A stretch of 64,000 nt of DNA, from NCBI GenBank assembly GCA_037074585.1, contig CM073493.1:39767501-39831500 (forward strand). Direction: 5' to 3'. Below, piece after piece: positions 22,204-34,903 of the stretch; position 1 is the stretch's first letter, and every line of letters begins with the position of its first letter. This DNA comes from Biancaea sappan. Its lineage: Eukaryota; Streptophyta; Magnoliopsida; Fabales; Fabaceae. The notes beneath the pieces are model-generated. The model was not told the origin of the DNA and ran no database searches. It saw only the letters and a program-made list of their open reading frames with translations. The translations under genes were made by a program, and so were the position numbers.

Positions 22204-23541
22204 TGATATCGGGCATTTTTATATACTTGTTAGTCCCTATCTTAGTCGTAATGCTATTTCAATGTTGCAAACTCTCCTATTTTATTATATTTTGAATTTA
22301 TTGGGTGTAAATTAATTATAGAATTAATATGATTCAAATTCACAATTTTATCCCAATTAATTCGTGTGCTTAATTTCAGATCTAATTATTGGAGAGAAAA
22401 ATGCTGACATGGATGTTTTGCTTACTTGGAGGCTACCTAGACATGCTGACTGGGCATTGAATGGTTGACTAGGGCTGACTGGATTTCTGGTCCCCATTGT
22501 TCTACACTTTACAGCAAAGGGGAATGTAATTTCTGCTTTGACAGCATGGGCCTTCTACAGCAATCAATGGCAGACAGAAACAACAAAGGAGTGGAGTAAC
22601 TTGTCTGCTGCTGTTGCCACTTTTCTGTTGTTGTCTTGCTGCCCACATCATGAAGAAGCACCAAGGAGGCATCCAAGGAGGCATCTAGGGTAGAATATTC
22701 CAAGGCATTGAGGGCATCAGTTTTAAAAATCAGAGGACACTTTTATTTTCTATAACTTAGCAATTTTCGTAGCTCTTTTTTTCCCTCTCTGTTTTCTCTT
22801 CTGTCATTTGTTGTTTTGCTCTCATGGAGGGCTAAGTCTTCATTGTAATCAGTCACTGGACCACTGGGATGTTGTAGCTTGAACTAAGAATGCAAGCTAA
22901 GTGTTTTATTCTCCATTTTCATCTCATTTCATTTCTGTTTTACTGTTATGTTTATGTTTCTGTCAGATTCTGATTAGAGCTTGAGAAGTAACATAAACTG
23001 ACTTATATATATAAGATATAACCTTGCTTGACTGATTAGGAAAGTGAGGGAGGCGAAATGACTAGTTAGATGATATATTTAACTTGGTTTGGTTGAGATT
23101 TTCCACTGAATGCATTTGGTTATAGTAGAGAGATGTTCTTGACTGTAATTAGTAGCATTAAATTCTAGATGTTATTCTAGAACCATTTTCATAAAGAACC
23201 AAACAATGGAATGAGAACAAAACTGAATCAATGAGCTAGGTAATGATAGTTGCACTCCCATGAATCCTAGTGGCTGATTACATAGTCTCTTTACTGTCAA
23301 TACCTTGCAAATTTTGCTGCTACTGCTGTTGTAGTTATTTGGTTGCTGTTCTATTATGTTTTTATTAGTACTGCCAACAAACTCCCCGTTTATGTACTTT
23401 TCATTAGTGTTTGGGTGTTTAGAATGATTAATTAGTGTTTAGAAGTGAGGCTCCTTGAGTGAATACAACTTGGGGATCACTATACTGCAAATTGCCACGA
23501 ACTCAATTCTGGGCGATTCGACATCGTAGTGGCATGAACCA
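22204..23541 (+). mobile_element. Solo LTR, 1338 bp, TSD tatac
   Basis: Begins TGATATCGGGCA and ends GGCATGAACCA, flanked by identical tatac (22199-22203 and 23542-23546). The reverse complement of 31883-33144 is a diverged copy of the same LTR (shared: gtaaattaattatagaatta, cttggaggctacctagaca, tgtaatcagtc). No internal region adjoins either copy, so both look like solo LTRs left by LTR-LTR recombination. Confidence 0.85.
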
Positions 23542-23785
23542 TATACATACACACACACGCTTTAACTAATTTTATTTGTTTTCCTAGTCTATTCGAAGAC
23601 TATCCTTGCATGTCAGACTAGAAAAATTCATAAAAGGCTCCTTGTTTCTACTTACTCACATTATTGTTGAAGTGAGGTTTTTTTATTATTATATCAATTA
23701 GTGCCCTAACGAATGAGGCATTAAATGCAAAATCAACACAAAAAAAGAATGTCAACCCAAAAGATCATTAAAAGTCAAGACATGT
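23542..23785. other. Short spacer, nothing recognised
   Basis: AT-rich sequence between two solo LTRs; no feature seen. Confidence 0.4.
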
Positions 23786-26543
23786 TGTAATATCTGTGAT
23801 TTTCAGGTATTGATTTTTTTAATTTTAAAGAAGTAATTGGGGTATGGGGGAAATTTTTCTAGTTACGGGTTAAGGAAAGCAAGGTTAGAGGAAGTACCTC
23901 GGGAAGTGGAAATAGTGTTGAATAGGGAATTGAGAGATAATACTCATGAGGCGTTGAGAGAGCCAAATATCTACATAGTCCAAAGAGGGACTAAAATGAA
24001 ATAAGAAACTAGGTGGCACCTAGAGTATGAAAAATTCTCAAATTGGAGAAATTATGGATTTGTCACTACTGAGATTGATTGGGGTTGACCTGGGGACAAA
24101 ATAGTAATTTTACCATGGACGAGTATATATAGGTGGCTCTACCCTTTTTTTCCTCATTTTCTCACATTCTCCCTATCTTCTAACTCTTATTTCTCTCCTC
24201 TTTCTCTTTACCATCTCCATCCAAACCCACCAACCAAGCTCTGACAAGTGGTTCTCTGGTGATGAGGCGGGTCACGAGTGGCCAACCAACACTGGGAAAG
24301 AAAAGGAATTCAGGTAGGAATTTGAATTCCCCAAACTTTTTCCTATTTTTAGATTTTAGGGCTTTTGGGTAAAATTTGAGATTGGGGGTTGGATTGTTGG
24401 TGAAAATTGGGGGTTTTGGTATCTAAATGCTCCTTAGGCACCAAAGATGAAAACCATGGAAGAAATCATGAGAAATGGTGAAGATTTGTGGTGCCCAGGT
24501 GCTAAGCATGTTGATATCATGTTGACATCTAGCCGTACTAGTGTTTAGTTGGATCTTTTTTCAAATGGTCATAACTCTTTCATTTTAACTCTATTTTTTA
24601 GCAAACTTTAGATCGTTGAAAAGCTCTTTGAGTCTAGTTTCTAATGGTATAAGTTTCATTTGGAAATTCTTTACTAGTTAAGAGTTACGCCTAAAGGAGT
24701 GAGTAAAGGTCGGGATTAGTGATAGGGAATTTCTCTATTTTGTAACATTGACATATTTTTACATGATTACTTAATAGGAATGGCTTCTTTGGTGCATGTT
24801 CCATACCTGTGGGATGCAAGGGCGAGCATGGAATCCATGTGAGGGATCTAGCTCTCTTTTGTATGAGTATATACATATATGTATGTATATTTATATTTAG
24901 GATTTATTTTCCTAAAATTCTTTATATACATTTAATTATTAAATGTGTATTCTTGATGTGCCTGGTGGGGGTTATTAGGATCTAGTTGCTACAATTTGGG
25001 ATGGTGTGAACACCACCACTTCATTCAAATGCCAATTATAAATTTCAGAAAATGTACATCTTGTAATTTTATTTACTTGTATGTATACATCTAGTGCAAG
25101 TGCTACCATTTTCCATATAGTGTTCCAGGTAAAATACCGATACATAATATAATATGTATTCAGGTAAAGGACATAGTAACATATAGCACACAGGGGTTGT
25201 GCTTGCTTGTATTGCTTTGTGTGTGTGATGCATGTTATGGTTGAGGGCATAACCTGAGGGACAAGATACACGTTATGGCTGAGAGTATGACCTGAGAAGC
25301 TGGACACATGTCATGATTATGGTTAGGACCCAAGAAACTGGACACATGGTTGGATTTCCCATGATTTATAGGGGACGAGGTTTCATGATACACTTTTAGA
25401 GCCAAGATGACAATTGTCGTGGTGTGGTATAAGCCAAAGCTTAGAATGAGAGATGTATCATAAAGACAGTGGAGGTGGCATCCACGAGATGGGTTCATGG
25501 AGATGTAAATCCATGGAAGGATATCTCAGTGAAAAATCTATGGAAACGTAAACCCATGACGGTGAAGCCTTGAGAATTGAAATATGGGGATGCATACCTA
25601 TATAATCGAATTCATGTAGGGATATTTTTAGTCCGTGGAAACATAGAACCACGTGACAAGATTTCTGATGCGATCTTTCCCAACAAGTGTATTGAGTCGA
25701 ACAAGTAGTAAAGTGAGAGAAAGAGTTATCGTCCTCAGGGATTGACTTTCAACAATTACCAATTTTACTAGATCAAGTTATATTTGGACGGAGGAAAATG
25801 TATAGATTTAACTGAAAGTAAACTAAACTAACGACAATGAATTAACTAAACACAAACGAAGAAATACGCCATAACACAATGGGTATAGGGGATTGACTTT
25901 CTTAACTCCTAATCTGACTAATTCATAGACAAACCAATCTTTAAATCGTTAGAGAATGCTTAGATACATTTGCAAATTCCTTTTAATGTTGGTCGAGTTC
26001 ACGAAGATATTTGAACCTAATGTCTTGGTGAGCAAATCTTCCTCACCTAAATAATTAGCTAATGTCTTAGTCCAATTATTTGGTTCGGAGTTTAAGTTTA
26101 AGAACTCATAAGACCACAAAAACAAGATTATCTATGTCTAGTATATTCTGATTCACAATAGAAGATACAAGGGCGTGTTTATATCAAGCTATGTCTAGAA
26201 ATGCCATGTACATCTAAGTTAAATGATTGCAAATCACGTAAAAGGAAATAAACCAGTAGCAACTACTCCAATAATCAGAACAACAATTATATTAAAGCAT
26301 TAAACAACAAAGCTTTAAAGGAAGTCAATATACATTAATCCCCTAAACCCTAGAGTTTAGTTACACATTAATAAGGGGAAGAAATACACAACAAATACAC
26401 AACAAAACATGATCAAGAGGCAGGAGGAAAAGGAAGAAAAGCTTCAACTTAGTAAAGAAGAGGTCTCTCATCTCCTCCATTTTTGCCTTAGCAAAGCTCC
26501 CTTCACCTCCAACTAAAAGATCCTAAAAACTTCTGCAAAAATG

Positions 26544-26553
26544 CTATATATAG
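26544..26553 (-). promoter_or_regulatory. TATA-like box of LARD-like LTR
   Basis: CTATATATAG, 25 bp downstream (minus-strand sense) of the palindrome array and about 540 bp from the LTR start. The position is right for a U3 promoter. Confidence 0.5.
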
Positions 26554-26575
26554 TAGAAGACTCACAGGTCTGAGC

Positions 26576-26820
26576 CGAGGCGCCTAGGCGCCATGTATGG
26601 TGCCTAGGCGCCAAGCAAAAACAAAGGGAAAAAGCAGGTTGGTGCCTGAGGCATCCTGAGTGGTGCCTAAGGTGCCAAGTTCTGAAACTCTGATAGAGAG
26701 TTTAGGGGCTGGTGCCTCTAGGCACCCTGTGTAGCGCCTGAGGCACCAGCCATAAAAGGTCAGGCCGAGAGTTAAGCTTCCGGGGCCTGAGGCGCCAATT
26801 GTGGTGCATGGGCACCAATT
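26576..26820 (-). repeat. Paired-palindrome array, core TGGTGCCTAGGCACCA
   Basis: Eight palindromes, some imperfect, form four pairs starting at 26578/26598, 26640/26661, 26710/26732 and 26781/26802. Spacing within pairs is 20, 21, 22 and 21 bp; pair-to-pair distance is 62, 70 and 71 bp. The best copies are GGCGCCTAGGCGCC (14-bp perfect). The array begins 25 bp from the TATA-like box. Confidence 0.9.
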
Positions 26821-28409
26821 ACCATATTTACAGCATATCAGTATTTTGCTTCTGAATTTCATTAGCACACCAGCTTGCAGTAGACTAGAAATAAAAGTCT
26901 ACAAGAAAATACAACAAAAAGCATTAAAAGGCAAGGGAAAAGAGATTAAAACAAGATAAAACAAAGAAACTACTATGTACAAAGAGTTAAGCTAAAATAA
27001 AGGACAAATTATGCAAAAGGAAAACAAAATGGGATCAAGGAGAGGAAAAAGCCCAAAAGAAACAACCTAAATTAACCAAAAATAAAGGACCTATCACTCC
27101 CTCAAACCAAGACTTTTGCTTATCCTCAAGTAAAACACTAATCGAAAACTAAGCCTACAGATTTTTCAAGATAGAGAAGAAGTGCTGAACAACATGAAAC
27201 ATTAAACAAAATCAAATCAATTTCACACAGTCATCTTCATAAAACCAAACTTGGCGTTGGGCAATTGAGAATTCAAAGATTGAACATGATACTTTTTCAA
27301 GAAAATTTTAAAGAAAATTTACAAACACCTTCACTTTCTCAAATTACTCTCCGCAAACTTAAAAGAAAATATCTTTTTCATAACGAATTCAGCTCTCAAG
27401 GAAAACTTTTCAAACAAAGAAACTTTAAGAAAAGGTGATTGAAATGAAGACAGTGTGCCTAATCCATACATCTACCCCTCAATCTATGCAAGAAGAAATA
27501 AAAGTGAGGTTAAGAAACAAAAAGTTGTCTGTGCGCCAAATCCACACAACAGCACCTTGATTATCACCTTTATTTGGTAAGAAAATGTAATTCATTGGTT
27601 AGAGCAAGTGTTGTGTGCCTAATCCAGACTACACTTCCTCAACTTAAATCACACTTCTATTTTATTTAATTAAAATTGTTTTGCTTTTTCTTTTCTCATT
27701 TTTTTGGGAGAAAGAAATCCCTTATTGAGTAAAAAGTTGTCATAAAAAGAGATGGAATTTTTCAAGATTTTGAAAAAGTTCTTTAAGAAGGTTGAGAAGG
27801 TCGACAACTTTTAATTAAAAAGCTTGAAATTTCTTAAATAAATCTAGAAATTCTGAAGAACCACTTTAAGGTAAATTTTAAACAAGTTGACTATGCTAGG
27901 AAATAATTGAAAATGGAATAACATATAACTTGTAAAGCACATTCCAAACTATTAAGAATAATCCTAAAAAGGCGATGGTTTAACAAAAACAGAGACACTC
28001 TTTTGAACATAAAGAAAGTTAGAGGTAACAACCTAAAACCGTCTTCTTAACCTAATTAACAGAATAAATTACAAAGGCATATCTATATTAAACTAGCTAG
28101 CATTGATACAGACCCTATCAAGCTATGGCTAGTAGTAATATAGACCTTAATTTCATTGAAGATGGTAGCTAAGCATCTAAGAGCAGTCAACAACAATAAA
28201 ATCTTCCCCTTTAACCTAAACAACATATTATCCTTAATATCAAACCAATAGGGGGCAGGGTCCAAAAAAATGCTATGCACAAAAATAAACCATCAACACA
28301 GTCAATCATAATTAAAATCCAGAAAATAAATACAAAGAAACTAAACAGCACAATAATTAAAATTGCATATAAAACTAAGAACGAAATTAAAAAGATAGAA
28401 GAGCAAGAA

Positions 28410-28446
28410 ACTTGGGTTGCCTCCCAAGAGCGCTAAGTTTATAGTC
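28410..28446 (-). other. Conserved leader block with hairpin (candidate packaging signal)
   Basis: 37 nt identical to 50557-50593 and 53350-53386 in the other LARD-like element. It contains the self-complementary TTGGG...CCCAA stem and a GCGCTAAGTTTATAG tail. It lies between primer site and mid-leader on the element strand. Confidence 0.75.
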
Positions 28447-28843
28447 CTTAGATGGACTTTACCCGGTTTGTTCAGCTATGCCAGCACCACATCCCTCCAC
28501 ATAAGGGATTTTGTATTCCATAAGAGTTCTCAAAGGTGGAGGAGTAGGTGGGCTTTGATTGTTTTCTGCCTTAGTTGCAGGTTGAGCTTGTTCGGCTCAT
28601 ATTACGTGTCAAGCTTACTTTTGACTTCTGCGATCCGACCTTTCAAATTCCAGGTAGAATACTAATGAGCTTGAGTCGGTGGTACCTCGCATAAACCAAA
28701 GGAATGTGTAAGAAAGAGAATGTAAACAAAAACAAAAGTATGAACAAGTATAAGAGTAAAATTTACAATATAATATGCACAAAAAGTTTAAGGTCCAAAC
28801 TATAACCCTACTAGCTACACTTAATATTGTCAAACACTGTCAA

Positions 28844-28861
28844 TCCTCGACAATGGTGCCA
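28844..28861 (-). other. Primer binding site, degenerate tRNA-Asp type
   Basis: The plus strand reads tcctcgacaatggtgcca, which differs from the tRNA-Asp 3'-end-like 18-mer at 50843-50860 by four transitions. It lies 6 bp from the LTR. Confidence 0.7.
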
Positions 28862-28867
28862 GAAACT

Positions 28868-29706
28868 TGATGTGATCTTTCCTGACAAGTGTATCGGGTC
28901 GCACAAGTAGAAAAGTGAGAGAAAGAGTTATCGTCCTCAGGGATTGACTTTCAACAATTATCAATTTTACTATATCAAGTTATATTTGGACGGATGAAAA
29001 TGTATAGATTTAACTAAAAGTAAACTAAATTAACGACAATGAATTAACTAAACACCAAATGAAGAAATACAACATAACACAACGAGTATAGGGGATTGAC
29101 TTTCTTAACTCCTAATCGAGACAAACCAATCTTTGAATCGTTAGAGAATGCTTAGATACATTTGTAAATTTCTTTTAATGTTGGTCGAGTTCACGAAGAT
29201 ATTTGAACCTAATGTCTTAGTGAGCAAATCTTCCTCACCTAAATAATTAGCTAATGTCTTAGTCCAATCATTTGGTTCGGAGTTTAAGTTTAAGAACTCA
29301 TAAGACCACGCAAACAAGATTATCTATGTCTAGTATAATTTGATTCACAATAGAAGTTACAAGGGCATGTTTATATCAAGCTATGTCTAGCATTAATACA
29401 AACCTCAAATATGGTGCCTCAGCACCAGCCACCATATTTGCAGCATATTAGCATTTTGCTTCTGAATTTCATCAGCACACCAGCTTGTAGAAGACTTGAA
29501 ATAAAAGTCTACAAGAAAATACAACAAAAAGCATTAAAAGACAAGGGAAAAGAGATTAAAACAAGATAAAACAAAGAAACTACTATGTACAAAGAGTTAA
29601 GCTAAAATAAAGGACAAAGCATGCAAAAGGAAAACAAAATGTGATCAAGGAGAGGAAAAAGCCCAAAAGAAACAACCTAAATTAACAAAAAATAAAGGAC
29701 TTATCA
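28868..29706 (-). repeat. LTR (5' on element strand), 839 bp, internally deleted
   Basis: Homologous to 25666-27096 but lacks about 590 bp including nearly the whole palindrome array; one copy remains (TGGTGCCTCAGCACCA, 29412-29427). At the junction is a roughly 20-bp filler (cattaatacaaacc) resembling internal sequence near 28100 (cattgatacagacc). Confidence 0.85.
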
Positions 29707-29979
29707 ATTTATTGAGTGATTGAGTGATAATCCATGAGGACATAGACTCACGTTGATGAAGCTTTTAAGATATGGCATGGGAGCATAGACCCATGAGTAA
29801 AGATGTGTGCATTTAATGTGTGTTAGTATGTGTGTATAAGATATGCATAATTGGGGGGAGTATACGATGGGATGTGATGCATGATGGCATTTAGAGTACG
29901 CTCTATGAGAGCCGAGGATGTGATACCATATGCACACCTTCAAGCAGTTTGGTATCATGCGAGATAAATTCCCAAGTGC

Positions 29980-29983
<4 letters not shown>

Positions 29984-30021
<38 letters not shown>
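29984..30021. repeat. (AT)n microsatellite
   Basis: About 19 AT dinucleotides inside the split solo LTR. Confidence 0.95.
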
Positions 30022-30024
<3 letters not shown>

Positions 30025-30343
30025 TGCATATTTGTGTAGAGTAAGGCTAGTATATGTGAGTCTGTGGATTAGACTAACTTCTCACAGTTACAGGTACAGA
30101 AGAATAGTTAGACCAAGGACTTGCACATTGAGGATGCTTCCTTATTGTTTAGGGTAAAGTAATTTACATTTATTTTTATTTATATTATTTCTATAGCATG
30201 CTTTGTAATTAGATAGGCTACCTATGTTAAATGAGAGAAAGATCTAGGACTGCGGTAATGTAGGTAACACACTATCTGCGCCAATCACGATTTCAATTTT
30301 GGGAGTGATAAAACTCCTAACCTTAGTTGTGGGTTGTGACACG

Positions 30344-31371
30344 TGCAACTATTCATAATCAAATATGTGGAATCAAGTGATCAATGTCAAATGGAGTTGA
30401 TGCAATCAATTAAGAGGATCATGTAATTAAATGAAGATCGCACCAATCAAGGAAAGAAGTTGTTGAGATCATTATCAATATGAGAGATGCTACAAATGGA
30501 AGGAATCAACCAACAAGATTAGATTAAATCACATAATCAACTCACAAAGAAAAACGAAAATCCAAGAATGGTACATAGATGTTTATTTTCATAAATAGCT
30601 AGAGGTACATGATTCTCTGGAGAACTTGAGGAATTAATTTGTTAACCTATCTCATTCAAATCTCATTAAAGATAAAGACTTCTCACCAACAGCTACTTAT
30701 AGAAACCAATAAAAGGAGAGTCAGAATAAAGCACCCTTGCAAAATACAAACAAGATAATATTTCTAAGTTTGAGAAGAGTACTAATTCTTTGTAATTGTT
30801 AAGAGTTACTACTGTGTTATATATTCTCTGAGTGAGCTACCTCTCTATGTAAAAAGTTCTTAGTGAACCAAACCTATTCATCTACTCTTGTATATGTCCT
30901 GTGAGTGGACATAATTTAGGGCTCTGGTGTGGATCCCTGTTGCTTAGAAGTAAAATTCATGTGATTGTGCCTTTCTGGAAGAAAGGTTTCTTGTCTGATA
31001 CATTGCTAGAGACCGTGAAGGCCTATTTGTGTAAGCGTAAAAGCAAGGGCTCTATTGTACTTGTGTGATTGATGTTGCTAAAGTATTTAGCATACTTTGT
31101 TACTATTATCCCTTAATAAAATTTCATTACTTTGTGTTTTGAGGAGTAGACATAGGTATATCGTCAGATATAGCCAAACCACTATATATCTTAGTGTCAT
31201 TTATTTATTGTCTTAATTATTTTGTCATAGTATTGCATTTTAAATTACCAAGTTTTAAACAAGACCTTGAATGATTAAACAAAAGCCAGAAACTATTTTA
31301 AGAAAGCAAAAATCTATCAAATAATTTTATAACTCAATTCACCCCTTCTTGAGTATACACATGCACTAACA
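30344..31371 (+). repeat. Copia-style LTR fragment (solo)
   Basis: The 3' end carries aattcaccccttcttgag followed by ...cactaaca (31371), the usual close of many plant Copia LTRs. The upstream text (caagtgatcaatg, ctttctggaagaaagg) is LTR-like. The 5' border is set provisionally next to the preceding LTR. No target duplication or internal region was found. Confidence 0.45.
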
Positions 31372-31882
31372 TTATTTATTGAGTTACTGGCTTGGCCCTT
31401 GAAAGTATATACTTGTGTCAATTTTGTTCTTGAAAAAGTTAAGTATCTTAATATAGTTTATGAAAGATTATGTTTGTCTTTTCTTTCTCTCTTTTTTTGA
31501 AAATGATAAATTTGGAATTTAACGACAACATATTTAGAGATTTAATAACAAAAATGGCCAAATTTACAATCTTTAAGAAACTAAAGGATTCTACATGTGT
31601 CAGAAATAATTTTTTTAAAAATAAAATTACCACTTTACTCTTATGCCCCTGTCTCTTCAATTATCAAATATTTATCTTTCATTTCTATTAGACCACAAAA
31701 CATTTTCCTGTTTAGTCCTCATACTAAACAAGTTTAGGCAGCTTAGCCTATAGGCCAATGCTCAAAACGAGAGGGAGGGAAAAAAGTTCTTTTAAAAATA
31801 TTTAAGAGATAGCTTATTCAACTTGCAAGTCAAACATATTTATGTGGCCCAACTTACATTTATATATATTCTCCTTGGAACT
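31372..31882. other. AT-rich spacer, nothing recognised
   Basis: No gene-like sequence; short chance ORFs only. Confidence 0.4.
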
Positions 31883-33144
31883 TGTTGGACCCACTACGAT
31901 CACCAAGTTGCCTAGAGTTAGATTCGTGGCAACTTGCAGTATAATGATCGTCTCAGGTAATATTCTCTTAAGGAACTTTGCTTCTAAATTGCCTAATTGT
32001 TTAAACACTAATCTACCCTAATTATCTACTGTTTAACTACCTAATTACCATTGGGGGATGAGTGCATAATTAAGCATAAAATAGAACACTGACAGAACAT
32101 TAATCCTAAACAGAACAGAAATTAATAGAAACGAAATTATACTAACACAAATGCAATCAGCCATAGAGTCCCTAGAGTTGTAACTAATATAATTCTCATC
32201 TTTAGATTAGTTCTAGTTGCATTCTGCCATAGGTTTTCAACTAAGATTCCTAGAAAATATTCTAGAAGTGGATTATAACTAATCACATGAAGCCCTAGCC
32301 AAATCAAGTTAGATAATCATCTAAGCAAGTTATTTCTATTCTACTTGCTACACCAACCAGTAATAACAAGATAGCATCTCAGATATAAGCATTCAAACCA
32401 GTAATTATGTTTATATAGGTCCGACCAAAACTTAAACAAACATAAAAACAGAGATGAAAGGCAAGAACAGAAGTGAAACAGAGATATCAACAGGAAAACT
32501 CATATGATTGCTCAAGAATTTAGGTACAAACTCCAGATCATCCATGGACTGATTACATAAGAAGTTTAGCCTTCAATAGAGGCCAAAATATCCAAAAATG
32601 GGGGGGGGGGGAGAAGACCCACAAATTCTACAGAAATGGAAGAAGAAATATCTCTTCAACAAGTGTAAAATGTCTTCTAAAGGTCCCTTTGTAGCTACTG
32701 CAACAGAGAAGGACGAAAATGAGCTTCTAGTCAACTCTATGTGTTGTCCTTTTCTCTCTTTCTTCTGTTTTGCCTTTTTCTGATTTGTTGATAGCTTTTT
32801 CTGTTGCTGCTGTGTATGTTGTTTCTGCTACTATTTTCTATTGCAGAATACTTTCTGCTATTGCTATTTTATGCAAAAGTGTGGGCCCCATTGGTCCAAT
32901 CAGCCCTAAAATGCCATGTCAGTGTCTAGGTAGCCTCCAAGTCAACAAATTACTTTCTAAATATTTATTTGCAAAATACATAATTGAATTAATTGGGATA
33001 AAATTATGAATTGAAGCATATTAATTCTATAATTAATTTACACCCAATAAATCCAAAACATAATAAAATTGGAAAGTTTGCAATATTAAAATAGTAATAG
33101 GACTAAGATAGGGACTAAATTCCAAATAAAAATGCCCGATATCA
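31883..33144 (-). mobile_element. Solo LTR, same family as 22204-23541, opposite strand
   Basis: On the minus strand it starts TGATATCGGGCA (33144) and ends near GGTCCAACA (31883). The flanks are ggaac at 31877-31881 (one extra base before the LTR) and ggaac at 33145-33149. It is clearly diverged from the other copy by substitutions and indels. A G run (12 G) lies at 32600-32611. Confidence 0.8.
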
Positions 33145-33621
33145 GGAACCACTTAAGTGGATTTTTGGTATATATGTAGAAATGTTAAATTATTTTCGGA
33201 AATCAAATATTCTCACAAAACTCTGAGTTTTCATTCTCATGGAGAAGGATGTGAAAATGATAGATTCTCATATAATTGGAATAATTTTAAAGAAAAATAT
33301 AAGTACTACTTTGTCCCCATGGCCATCATCTAATTATCAAATTTTTCATCCTTTATTGTTAAATGGATGATTTTGGCCAGAAAAATGTTGACATGTTTAA
33401 AATGGGTCAAAACAAGCAAGCTCGTTTACTTCCTTAAGTTAAACATGTTTAGATAGGTCAACCTGCAACCAATGCATGAAGGGAAAGTGATAAAGAGATG
33501 TTTTTTTTAACAACTTAAAAGAGATAGCTTGTTTAGCTTGAGTTAAGATGTGAAAGAAAAATGTATATTCTTTTGAAACCACTCAAAAGAGATAGAATTA
33601 CCATGTACTCATTGATATATG

Positions 33622-33657
<36 letters not shown>

Positions 33658-34386
33658 GTAAAAAATGTATATGTATAGGAAGATAAATTAAATAAAATTA
33701 TATATATTTTTTTAAAAAAAGAGATTACTGACTAATTTAAATTGCAAGCCAACACAAATGGATATAGGTTTTAAAAGTAAGCTTGTTTATTCTTCTCTGT
33801 ATCATTCAAATTTTATCAAATGTCCAAGAAAGGACAGTGAACTTGTTTATTAAACAAGTCATCTTGGACTAGCCTATTTTTGGTGACAAATTGCAAGCTA
33901 GTGCAGTTTGGCCCATTTTAACGCAAAATGTTAAATTAATATGGATAAACTTTGTAAAATTGTCAAATGTTTGCAAGAAATTTGACATAAATCAAACATG
34001 AAAATGTCAAAATTCTAAGAAATATAAAAAAGGTATTATAAAGAATTCTTAATAAACCAAATACGAAAATATCACATTTACCTTTTTTTTTTACAACATA
34101 GTCATTCTTAAAGGTATAAGATTATGTACCAAACATAACATAAAGATCAACTAAATCGAATTGACTGATACAACAATAGCAAGGAAATGAAGGAAGAATA
34201 ATACAAGAGAGAGAGACGTACCAACTAGGACCACTACATCATGGAAGAAAGAGAATGTGTGGCTAATGTGGGGACCAATGCAACTTTTGTTTTGTTCAAT
34301 GATTCTGTCATCTCCTTAAATGGATCCTCAAGTGTTGAGTTAAATGTTGCCATGACAACGTCTCAACGAAAGCACTAACTGTCATG
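33145..34386. other. AT-rich spacer with (AT)n and a dispersed repeat
   Basis: (AT)n at about 33624-33653. Bases 34140-34280 resemble 44860-45010 (shared: agagaatgtgtggc, gtacca) and hold a donor-like GTACGT on the minus strand. No intact gene was seen. Confidence 0.45.
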
Positions 34387-34559
34387 TGTAATATCCAATA
34401 TTTTCTGTATTTGAGTTTTTAGTAATGCTAAAATTAAGTTATTTATATCTTTAGATGCCTAGAAGAAAGTAATAAAAGAAAGGCATAAAATAACTAGGAT
34501 AATTAAGTTAGATTTAGAAGAAAAACTAAGTTCTAAGTGGAATAATTGACTTCCTACAG

Positions 34560-34720
34560 CCATCAATCGACTAAGCAGTTAAAATCAGAGTAAACTTCTG
34601 ATATCTGCAATCAGTCGACTAATGGAGGGAGAGCAGTCAACTAATTAGACTTTGAAAGTCTAAATTTTCTAGATTCAAAGCCATCAGTTGACTATCGAAG
34701 AGCTATTAATCAACTAATAG
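34560..34720 (+). repeat. GTCGAC paired-palindrome array, 5' part of LTR
   Basis: Cores start at 34566/34588 (second copy degenerate), 34614/34636 and 34687/34709, each exactly 22 bp apart. Pair-to-pair distances are 48 and 73 bp. A TATA-like box follows about 90 bp downstream. Confidence 0.85.
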
Positions 34721-34868
34721 TATTCTGGAGTGCAAGATAAGTTGGTGGGATGCTAAAAATCAATGTGGAAATTGACTAAAATACCCCTAACATACCCAAG
34801 GAAGTTCATAAATAAGCAAGTAGGGTAAAAGAGGCATTTTCCATAAAATAGAAGCTGATTTTCAGAAA

Positions 34869-34869
<1 letters not shown>

Positions 34870-34901
<32 letters not shown>
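34870..34901 (+). repeat. (GA)n microsatellite
   Basis: About 16 AG/GA dinucleotides just after the TATA-like box, in the presumed transcript leader. Confidence 0.95.

Positions 34902-34903
<2 letters not shown>

Larger units (their letters stand above)
25666..27096 (-). repeat. LTR (3' on element strand), 1431 bp, full length
   Basis: Begins tgatgcgatc and ends gacctatca on the plus strand; on the minus strand TGATAGGTC ... GCATCA. It contains a TATA-like CTATATATAG at 26544-26553 and, directly upstream of it on the minus strand, the GGTGCC-type palindrome array. Confidence 0.85.
27097..28867 (-). other. Internal region of LARD-like element, non-coding
   Basis: 1771 bp with no long ORF. 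The left edge (ctccctcaaacc; PPT on the minus strand) and the following gcttatcctcaagtaaaa match the second LARD-like element at 49485-49523. The primer site lies at 28844-28861. Confidence 0.75.
25666..29706 (-). mobile_element. Non-autonomous LTR retroelement (LARD-like), minus strand
   Basis: LTR 25666-27096, internal 27097-28867 and LTR 28868-29706 are flanked by atttc / attta. The orientation is minus: the primer site lies next to the right LTR and the polypurine tract next to the left. The 1771-bp interior has no gag or pol. It shares U5, primer site, leader block and PPT-side sequence with the element at 48726-55069, so both probably used proteins of one related autonomous Gypsy lineage. 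Confidence 0.85.
23786..30341 (+). mobile_element. Solo LTR (chromovirus style) split by a nested element
   Basis: Starts TGTAATATCTGTG and ends GGGTTGTGACA, the terminal style of plant Tekay/Del-type Gypsy LTRs. The two pieces, 23786-25660 and 29712-30341, total about 2.5 kb and share the repetitive text built on cccatg/acatgg. Flanks catgt / cgtgc agree at three of five bases. The interruption is the 4-kb element at 25666-29706. Lineage is inferred only from terminal sequence. Confidence 0.5.

Noticed and set aside
24480..24545. Further palindrome array in the split solo LTR
   Set aside because: Only one or two weak, imperfect palindromes without the 22-bp pairing.
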